Origin: Brotonthovivens ammoniilytica
GTDB taxonomy: Bacteria; Bacillota; Clostridia; Lachnospirales; Lachnospiraceae
DNA: 64,000 nt
Direction: 5' to 3'
Assembly (NCBI RefSeq): GCF_025566885.1
Contig: NZ_JAOQJQ010000006.1
Coordinates: forward strand, 103,115 to 167,114
The position numbers and the translations under genes were made by a program. This document shows positions 58,701 to 64,000 of this stretch, in pieces. How positions within the stretch are numbered: position 1 is the stretch's first letter; every line of letters starts with the position of its first letter. The notes below the pieces were generated by a model. The model made no database searches, was not told the origin of the DNA, and saw nothing but the letters and a program-made list of their open reading frames with translations.

Positions 58701-60664
58701 GTTCCAATATATGTTCCAACTGTTTCTCCATTATTGGCGGTGAATGTCTTCCCACCGTCATTGGAATATTTAATATGCAGATAAGACGTCTGTCCGTCTG
58801 CTCCGTTCTTTCCCGGTATCCCCTGCTCTCCGTCGGAGCCCTGCAGTCCCTGAAATCTTGCCCAGGTATATTTCTTTGGATCCAAAGAATCTGCTTCTTC
58901 AAAGTCCACATATGTTCCAATGTAAATATCAGGCGTTTCTGATATTTGATCTGCGTTTTCCGGATCCGGTACAGAGCTGTATTTTACATGGAAATAGGTT
59001 GTTCTTCCGGATTCGCCGTCCTTTCCCGGTGGTCCGGCAACTCCCTGTTCTCCATTCAGCCCGTCTGCACCATCCACAATCATAAGATAATCCAGCCAGT
59101 CACCTGCAACATACTGTTTCCCGGTATCTTCGGTATATGTGGCATAACAAATATATCTTACCTGGCCGGTGATATTATGAGATACTTTTAGGATTCCTGC
59201 GTCTGCAGCTTCTCCTGCTGTCAGTTCCTCTTCCGCATCCCCGGTCTTTCGTTTCCAGATAAATGATAGATTTTCTGTCTGTATCTTATTTTTAAAGTAC
59301 ACAACGGGTGTAATGATAAGCGGGTCTTTTGTATAATCCGGCTCTATCACTCCAGTGTTATCTGTCCGCTGATAGATTCCGTAATTGCTGCTTAATTCTA
59401 CTCTCAGCTGTTTTTCAATATTTTCGATTCGTTTATCTGTATTTGCCTGATTGACGACATAATCAGATTCGATTTTTTCTATTTTTTCCGTCAGATCTTC
59501 ATTCTGATCTGTCAGTGTCAGGATTTTATCCCCGACCTCAATCATAGTATTTTGAGGGTTTAGGAGATCAATTTCAAGCCTCGTCAACCTGTAACGCTGA
59601 TTTTGACTGTGAGGTTCTGAATATACATTTACATATCTATATATACGAAAAGACTGAATTGTTTCATCCGTATAGTGCAGATCCACAGCCCTTATACTAA
59701 TACTGCTGGATAACTTTACAGCTGTACCAGCCAGATAATCACAGGCCTTTCGTACCAGATTTCCTACCAGTGTTACATCTTTCCATTCCGTCTCCGAAAC
59801 AGGCGCATAAATCCAGCCATATTGATCTACTGCACTGCTGCTGTAGATCGTATCTCCTGACTTTACCAGATCCCCATCCAGATTCCCGTCCGGATAGGAT
59901 TCAATTGTCAGTTTTTCATCCCCGGAAGTATCATCCCCTTCTTCTTTTGGGACTGTCCCGATTGGTATGACTGCGGTATAAGTTGTAGACGCATCGATTC
60001 CCCGGCTGAAATCTGTCATGTTCTCTTCTAGTACAATATCCTGTGTATTTGTCAGTTCAAAGTCAGCGAGGTAATCCACATAGTTATTACCCCCCTGATA
60101 ACGAATACACAAATATCCTCCAAGTCCGGATTCAAATAGTTTGGATTTTAAAATCTCCCACGTATCTGCATAATCTTCTGATGATCTTGTTATATAATTA
60201 TTAGGTTCGAATACCGTTACTTTTCCAAGCTTCAATTTCTGAAAATCCTGAACCTGTGAATTATGATTCTCCAACAGCCAGGCCAGAAAAAATTCTACTA
60301 CATTTCCTGTCTCTGCAGCCTTGAGATAATCTGCATCCTCCTGAAAATCTTCCGGAAAAGAAAAAGGCCTGACGATGCTGTCATTTGCATACGCCAGGGC
60401 CCCCTCTAATTCTACTGTTTTTTTAGTATAATAATCCATCGAGTCTTCCGTCATCCGTCCACGGAAAATAATAGAATCATTCTGCCAAATTTCAAAAACA
60501 GATCTTAATTTCCTCATCTGATCATAATAGGGATTACTTGGATAAATATCAAAGGAAGCTTCTCCAACAGTATTCACTTCTAATCTGCATATCGCATTAT
60601 TTACCATAAGATCCTCTTCTGCCGGATCGTAAATGGTATATTTATCACATTTGATTCTATACAC
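55784..60664 (-). CDS. Prophage tail/receptor-binding protein with S74 chaperone
   Basis: A 1626-residue tail protein. The N-terminal 380 residues are the phage minor structural/Tal-type domain (MVNNAICRLEVNTVGEA, VYSEPHSQNQRYRLTRLEIDL). Collagen-like Gly-X-Y runs at about 545-705 (EQGVAGPPGKDGESG, GEQGIPGKNGADG, GAQGKPGTNGKDA) are followed by coiled-coil and beta-rich repeats. The C-terminus is a Peptidase_S74 self-cleaving chaperone with TSDENLKYIY (catalytic Ser) and HAGFGARQV. It likely binds the host surface. It begins with GTG in TAGTG overlap with the distal tail gene. Confidence 0.9.
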   Translation of the reverse strand: MYRIKCDKYTIYDPAEEDLMVNNAICRLEVNTVGEASFDIYPSNPYYDQMRKLRSVFEIWQNDSIIFRGRMTEDSMDYYTKKTVELEGALAYANDSIVRPFSFPEDFQEDADYLKAAETGNVVEFFLAWLLENHNSQVQDFQKLKLGKVTVFEPNNYITRSSEDYADTWEILKSKLFESGLGGYLCIRYQGGNNYVDYLADFELTNTQDIVLEENMTDFSRGIDASTTYTAVIPIGTVPKEEGDDTSGDEKLTIESYPDGNLDGDLVKSGDTIYSSSAVDQYGWIYAPVSETEWKDVTLVGNLVRKACDYLAGTAVKLSSSISIRAVDLHYTDETIQSFRIYRYVNVYSEPHSQNQRYRLTRLEIDLLNPQNTMIEVGDKILTLTDQNEDLTEKIEKIESDYVVNQANTDKRIENIEKQLRVELSSNYGIYQRTDNTGVIEPDYTKDPLIITPVVYFKNKIQTENLSFIWKRKTGDAEEELTAGEAADAGILKVSHNITGQVRYICYATYTEDTGKQYVAGDWLDYLMIVDGADGLNGEQGVAGPPGKDGESGRTTYFHVKYSSVPDPENADQISETPDIYIGTYVDFEEADSLDPKKYTWARFQGLQGSDGEQGIPGKNGADGQTSYLHIKYSNDGGKTFTANNGETVGTYIGTCVDYQSADPVTVGAYTWAKIKGETGAQGKPGTNGKDAAIISDTEPSDKTMLWCDTSMTPPQIKQWNGAAWIIVNDPLVLEEKIYKEVESKITQESSKIQLSVNETITKVRGEISDGYLEAVKQSQINMEDALKSYVSGSDYEIYKESVATDIELAKNSILQSVSGIYATKKELTTANGKLTSLETWKKETSQKITKDGIIATVGSYYAKSGDLTAAETRLEEAESVIAQHATQISQTVKEKDITGNYLIGKINLSSTTAAIEAKHINLTGAVTISALDSNAISTIKGYSNEALTTAKAAQTAANTANNRATYHYGTCSTAAATAAKVVILSGFVLYTGAIVSVYFSNQNTAANSTLNVNGTGAKAIRVNNAAMTAAYYWAANNTVTFTYNGTYWIMSDSSANTIIAKWCYNNNLTYIDGGKLYAGTVTADKINVSDLTALKATIGGWKIESSRIVSTSSITAGTAATQYESILNKYSSTSSSAIHIRKRSYDGSAYGSWANLFYVRYDGYVYAAGGGQIGAFKLGTGTAGALTNTNGDYTVTLRGVQSNLSYGVMYITDATSGSNVYPFIIAGDGTLKSTKLQATGGLVGGWNISGKSLIANADNSYIDAGTWRISKGKISNRVNDKNYTSVTVGGVAYAYQYTVQSPQPVDGEGGNFLSIRRVKQSSYSDGLDYTKFEYPFKVNHLGTVTANVLRTGYKDAPDDGVEGGQLGDNGTLYLTGKSDNTGIYFYYNKAKSATHHIYASSANNINITPYLNINYATNQTNYRLYCNGAAYFNANISANGNIDLNKNSILMCSASINMLSSGDKVTYYGNSGSYSGYTVNVRGNTVRLYAHSGGGVYLGSSGSTAITSDENLKYIYDMDDRYETFFMALKPVLYTYKNGGHRKHAGFGARQVKAALDCAGISTEEFAGLLIDKDTVIGADEFGSEQDVHFDELYSLRYEEFGPIYAMMLQKALQRISVLEKRITG

Positions 60665-61302
60665 TACAAATCCCCCTCCCGATAACGAAACGTCACTGTT
60701 CCGGTGGTGGTAACTGTCAGATGGTTATCCCCCGGCTGAAGCTTCAAACCTAAAATCCGGTGGGTCCCCTCCCCCACAGAATAAGATACTCCGCCAAACG
60801 TAAATCTGGTTTCTGCAGTAGTTGTTATCTGTGGAAATAAGCGCTTTCTTCCATTATGTAAAATAACTTCTTTTTCAGTCCCCGCAGCGCATACGATAAC
60901 CGTTTCTTTTATTTTCATTTTATATGGCTGCATATCACCGGTAATTATAATCTCATGGGATACATCATCTTCTTTTTCGGTACTCACAGACAGCCTTCCT
61001 TCATAATAATACTCCGGATCCGTATCAAGAATTACTCTCATCTTCTGTCCATGCAAAGCTCCGGCTATCTCACTGATCTGCCGGCTCCAGTCCTCGTACT
61101 GGCCATACAGCCCAAAAATCATTTCTATGGTTCGATTTCCGTATTTTAGATCCTGAAAAACCTCAGCCATATCAAATATTCCGTCTGCTGCGGGGATATC
61201 CACACTGTTCTTTTTCACTTCCGGAAATTGAATACTTATTTTTTCCAGCATCATCCCAAAATCATCATAACTTTTTTTATCCCCAAAGGTTATATTAAGC
61301 AT
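60664..61302 (-). CDS. Distal tail protein (Dit)
   Basis: A 212-residue Dit-like protein. It begins with a short MLNITFGDKKSYDDFG stretch, has DIPAADGIFDMAE, YGNRTIEMIF and YYEGRLSVS, all typical of the siphophage Dit/YomH group. It forms the hub between tail tube and tail fibre. It starts at 61302, one base overlapping the tape measure stop. Confidence 0.88.
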   Translation of the reverse strand: MLNITFGDKKSYDDFGMMLEKISIQFPEVKKNSVDIPAADGIFDMAEVFQDLKYGNRTIEMIFGLYGQYEDWSRQISEIAGALHGQKMRVILDTDPEYYYEGRLSVSTEKEDDVSHEIIITGDMQPYKMKIKETVIVCAAGTEKEVILHNGRKRLFPQITTTAETRFTFGGVSYSVGEGTHRILGLKLQPGDNHLTVTTTGTVTFRYREGDL

Positions 61303-64000
61303 CAATGTCCCCTCGCCTTTCCAAGTTTAATTCTGCCAATTTCAAGGTCCATATCCGGCGCCAGAGCTCTCGCCGCTTCTCGTCCGTTGATGTCCGCATG
61401 CACAGTAATACTTCCTTTTTCCAGAATAATTCTCTGCTCCATGTCCGTTCCTCCAGCAGCTGCCATACATGGTTCGAATCCAGCATCTTTTACCTGGAAT
61501 TGAAAGGCTCTGCTCTGCATGGAGGCTACCAGGTCAGAAGTGTCAATTCCCTGAAACAAATCCGTATTACTCTGAAAATTAAGCACTGCATCTGCAGAAA
61601 ATTCAGGAATCTTTTCTCTGCCCAAATCAAAAAGACTGCTTACATTTAGGCTTCTACTCATATCCTGTATAGTATCTAGTCCCCCCTGCACCATGACAGC
61701 TGCTGCTTTATTCACTAATTTTCCACTTCGATCTAATCCAATAGCATAACCTTCACCTGCATTATCACCCTCTGCAATCCACAATTTTGCGGGAGAATTT
61801 GATTTCTGTGCTTTTTTGCCACCTGAAATTGCACTCTTTACTAGCTGCCAGCCGCCAGTAAATGCCGCGCTTATCCAGCTGCCAAGTCCTTTCACAAATC
61901 CAGAGCCAGCATCATCACCTTCATCTTCCAAATCATCACTGCCGGCACCTTTTTGGGCACTCGATACTAATTTTTCTGACTTCTTTTCTGCATTATCTTT
62001 CTGAGCCCCGACACTGTCTCCATAACCTTTGCCCGCTAATCTTCCTTCTTTGGACATTTTGGCAACTGCTTCATTGGCCTTGCTTACCATCAAAGTATTA
62101 ATTTTCCCAACTGCATCAGAAGGCTTTGTTTTCCCAGAAGATACCCCGTCTTTTAGTTCCTGCGGCACGCTGATACCGGCTTTTTCTGCCTTGGAAAGTA
62201 AATCATCATACATGATAAGATCTTTCATATACTGGACAGCTTCTTTTGGTTTCATCTGACCGCTGTTAATCTTTTCACTGATAGATTCTGGAAGGCTAAT
62301 TCCGGCATCCTTTGCTTCTTTCAGTAAATCATCGTATTCAACAAGATCTTTCATGTGCTGCACAGCTTCTTTTGGTGCAACTTCTCCTGATGCAACCCCT
62401 GAGCTTAACCACTCAGGAACCTTCTCTCCTGATAACTTTGATTCATTTAATAGATCGGTAAAGTCTACCAGATTATTCATCTGATTTACTGCTTCACTGG
62501 GTGCAATTTCTCCGGTTTTGATACCTTCTGACAGGCTCTCTGGAACACTTATACCGGCAATATTCGCTGAAGACAACATCTGATCAAACTTAACTAAAGA
62601 CTGCATTTCTTCCACAGATTCCGGCAATGCATATTCACCATTCTTTATTCCATTGCTCACAGCCTCTGGTATTTTTGCTCCAGCTTCTTCAAAAGCCTTT
62701 AGCTTCTCCTTAATTTCTGGCAGGTTAAACATTCTTTGGGAACTCTCATATGTCTGATCATATTGGTCGCTTAATTCACTAAGATCATCTGTATAACCTT
62801 GTACAGCATCAGCTGATTTTTCTACCTCTTTTGTGTAATACTTCTGGTTCTCCTGTGCCAGCCACAATGCCTGCCTGTCAATATCTGAAATCCAAGGACC
62901 TTTTTTACCATGTTCATCTTCTAATTCTTCCATCCTTTCAATTGCTTCGTTAAGATTCTCCTGGTTTTTCCTGTGTTCTTCTTTTGCATTTGCCAGATTG
63001 TTTTCAACTTCTACCATCTCTTTGGCTATCTCATCCCCTTGTTCGGCATATGCCTTTGCCATAGCTAAATCTTTGGTCGCATCAATATTATCCCGGATTG
63101 CATCTGTCGACATATTAAGCTTATCTTTTTCTTCGTCGTACTTTGCATTCAACTCTGGCATTAACTTATTTAACTGATCGACATACTGGTGCATGAGTTT
63201 CTTTTCGCCACTGGACTTATTTTCTTTTTTCGCAAGTTCTTCCAGCTTATCAACCATTTTATCTGCTGCGAGATAGTTGGTTTCTACTGATTCTATTTCT
63301 TCCTCTCTGGCTTCTTTATTTTTCTGTAACTGTTCATGGAGCTTCTCGTATTCCTCTACAAGTTTTTCCGTTTCTTCCCAGTTTTTAATAGTTGCTTCTT
63401 TGCTTTCTTTAGATTTTTGTATAAATACGGCTGTAGCCGTCACTGCACCACTTATTAAACCTATCAACATTCCCATAGGCGTTAACGAAATTGTGGTATT
63501 TAAAATCTTCTGCGCTGCATCCGCAATCATAACGTACGTCTTATACGTCAGCCATGCGGTTCCCAGCCCTGCTACCATGCCGGAGACCAGATCTATGTTA
63601 TCCATCAGCCATTCCAGACCTTTCATGGCCACTTCCATGACATTTCCAATCAGCCTGGCTCCTGCATCCCAGTCAATCCCATCTATCAGCTCTATAAATG
63701 CATCTGCTACCTTTTCTATCATCGGCGCCATGGCATTCAAGGCTTTATTTTTAAGTTCTGTGAACCTTGTATTCAACGGAGTGAGGGTTTCCCCAAGCTC
63801 TGCCTGAGTTTCCTTCAGTTCCGCTTCCGCTTTATTGGCGTCCAAAATACTCCCTGACAAACTATCATAAGTTGTTTTTGATTTCCCATAGGTTTTATTT
63901 AACAGCTTGGCCACCATATTGGCACGGTCCTGTTTATCAGATGTTGCTCCCAGTGCAGCGCCAAATGCTTCCTCTGCCGGCTTGCCCTCTTTCAGCATTT
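61302..64000 (-). CDS. Phage tape measure protein, C-terminal part (partial)
   Basis: At least 898 residues; the start is outside the window. A helical, Ala/Lys/Glu-rich protein with membrane-like segments (MVAGLGTAWLTYKTYVMIAD, PMGMLIGLISGAVTAT). A coiled-coil stretch follows (about 205-420). Then come five 42-residue repeats (about 430-640), and a C-terminus like that of phage tail tape measure proteins. It sets tail length and helps DNA entry. It precedes the Dit gene, as usual. Confidence 0.9.
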   Translation of the reverse strand, partial: MLKEGKPAEEAFGAALGATSDKQDRANMVAKLLNKTYGKSKTTYDSLSGSILDANKAEAELKETQAELGETLTPLNTRFTELKNKALNAMAPMIEKVADAFIELIDGIDWDAGARLIGNVMEVAMKGLEWLMDNIDLVSGMVAGLGTAWLTYKTYVMIADAAQKILNTTISLTPMGMLIGLISGAVTATAVFIQKSKESKEATIKNWEETEKLVEEYEKLHEQLQKNKEAREEEIESVETNYLAADKMVDKLEELAKKENKSSGEKKLMHQYVDQLNKLMPELNAKYDEEKDKLNMSTDAIRDNIDATKDLAMAKAYAEQGDEIAKEMVEVENNLANAKEEHRKNQENLNEAIERMEELEDEHGKKGPWISDIDRQALWLAQENQKYYTKEVEKSADAVQGYTDDLSELSDQYDQTYESSQRMFNLPEIKEKLKAFEEAGAKIPEAVSNGIKNGEYALPESVEEMQSLVKFDQMLSSANIAGISVPESLSEGIKTGEIAPSEAVNQMNNLVDFTDLLNESKLSGEKVPEWLSSGVASGEVAPKEAVQHMKDLVEYDDLLKEAKDAGISLPESISEKINSGQMKPKEAVQYMKDLIMYDDLLSKAEKAGISVPQELKDGVSSGKTKPSDAVGKINTLMVSKANEAVAKMSKEGRLAGKGYGDSVGAQKDNAEKKSEKLVSSAQKGAGSDDLEDEGDDAGSGFVKGLGSWISAAFTGGWQLVKSAISGGKKAQKSNSPAKLWIAEGDNAGEGYAIGLDRSGKLVNKAAAVMVQGGLDTIQDMSRSLNVSSLFDLGREKIPEFSADAVLNFQSNTDLFQGIDTSDLVASMQSRAFQFQVKDAGFEPCMAAAGGTDMEQRIILEKGSITVHADINGREAARALAPDMDLEIGRIKLGKARGH
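62083..62709 (-). repeat. Five 126-bp tandem repeats in the tape measure gene
   Basis: Five in-frame 42-residue repeats of the form AGxxVPExxSxGIxxGExxPxEAVxxMxxLVxxDxLL. Spacing is exactly 42 residues in the middle copies. The first and last are more diverged. Their DNA differs enough that they are old, not recent slippage. Confidence 0.8.

Noticed and set aside
62083..62709. Recent DNA tandem duplication
   Set aside because: The repeats are clear in protein but diverged in DNA, so they are old.

Overview
The window looks like a chromosomal segment of a gut-type Clostridia, most likely Lachnospiraceae. The evidence is moderate GC, Gram-positive-style AGGAGG ribosome sites, a full anaerobic cobalamin pathway, a siphophage-type prophage, and gene content typical of that family. 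No rRNA, tRNA, CRISPR array or intact insertion sequence was seen.

Layout. 1-1240: the end of a lipoprotein gene and an SDR oxidoreductase. 1300-5830: a scarred accessory zone with a RelB/RelE-type pair (toxin shortened), phage terminase debris, an intact DUF1016/YhcG-type nuclease and a broken RhuM gene. The last two sit in cassettes bracketed by copies of the 3' end of rlmD, whose intact gene lies next door (5843-7111). 7180-9310: an RlmI-like rRNA methyltransferase and NudC. 9380-13470: a hemA/precorrin-2 dehydrogenase/hemC/cobA-hemD operon making uroporphyrinogen III and precorrin-2. 13750-17440 (+): cobalt uptake cbiM-cbiN-cbiQ, ending in a cbiO-cbiK fusion that joins the transporter ATPase to the cobaltochelatase.

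17640-28426 (-) is the most interesting stretch. It is a compact run of nine genes encoding a TIR-Sel1 protein, a membrane STAND-like NTPase, an AAA-type ATPase, a VirD4/TraG-like ATPase, a helical protein, a sigma-factor-like protein with a small zinc-finger anti-sigma-like partner, a membrane protein with TrkA-N-like and RyR domains, and a CARF plus PD-(D/E)XK nuclease of the Card1/Can2 kind. There is no CRISPR locus nearby. The parts are those of nucleotide-signal conflict systems, but I do not recognise this combination as a named system. It sits inside the cobalamin locus.

28450-42170 (-): asparaginase, then cbiC, cobQ, cobD, cbiB, cbiA, a cbiJ-cbiE-cbiT triple fusion, cbiH, cbiG, cbiF, cbiL and cbiD. 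They are headed by a consensus promoter, a cobalamin riboswitch and an intrinsic terminator. With the heme-type operon and the cobalt transporter, this takes the route from glutamyl-tRNA to cobyric acid and the aminopropanol arm. hemB, hemL, cobU/S/T and the adenosyltransferase are not in the window.

42175-52410: ordinary metabolic genes (nitronate monooxygenase, tocopherol-cyclase-like protein, FAD/Rieske oxidoreductase, thioredoxin-domain YyaL, rubredoxin/glutamate-synthase-like protein, acetyltransferase, LysR regulator, GNAT, EamA exporter). 52640-52940: two tandem promoter units, each with four hexamers at exact 11-bp spacing (PhoB/PhoP-box style), a -10 box and a hairpin, probably two small RNAs. 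53226-64000 (-): the late end of a prophage with endolysin, a type I toxin-antitoxin pair, holin, tail genes and a tape measure gene cut by the window edge.
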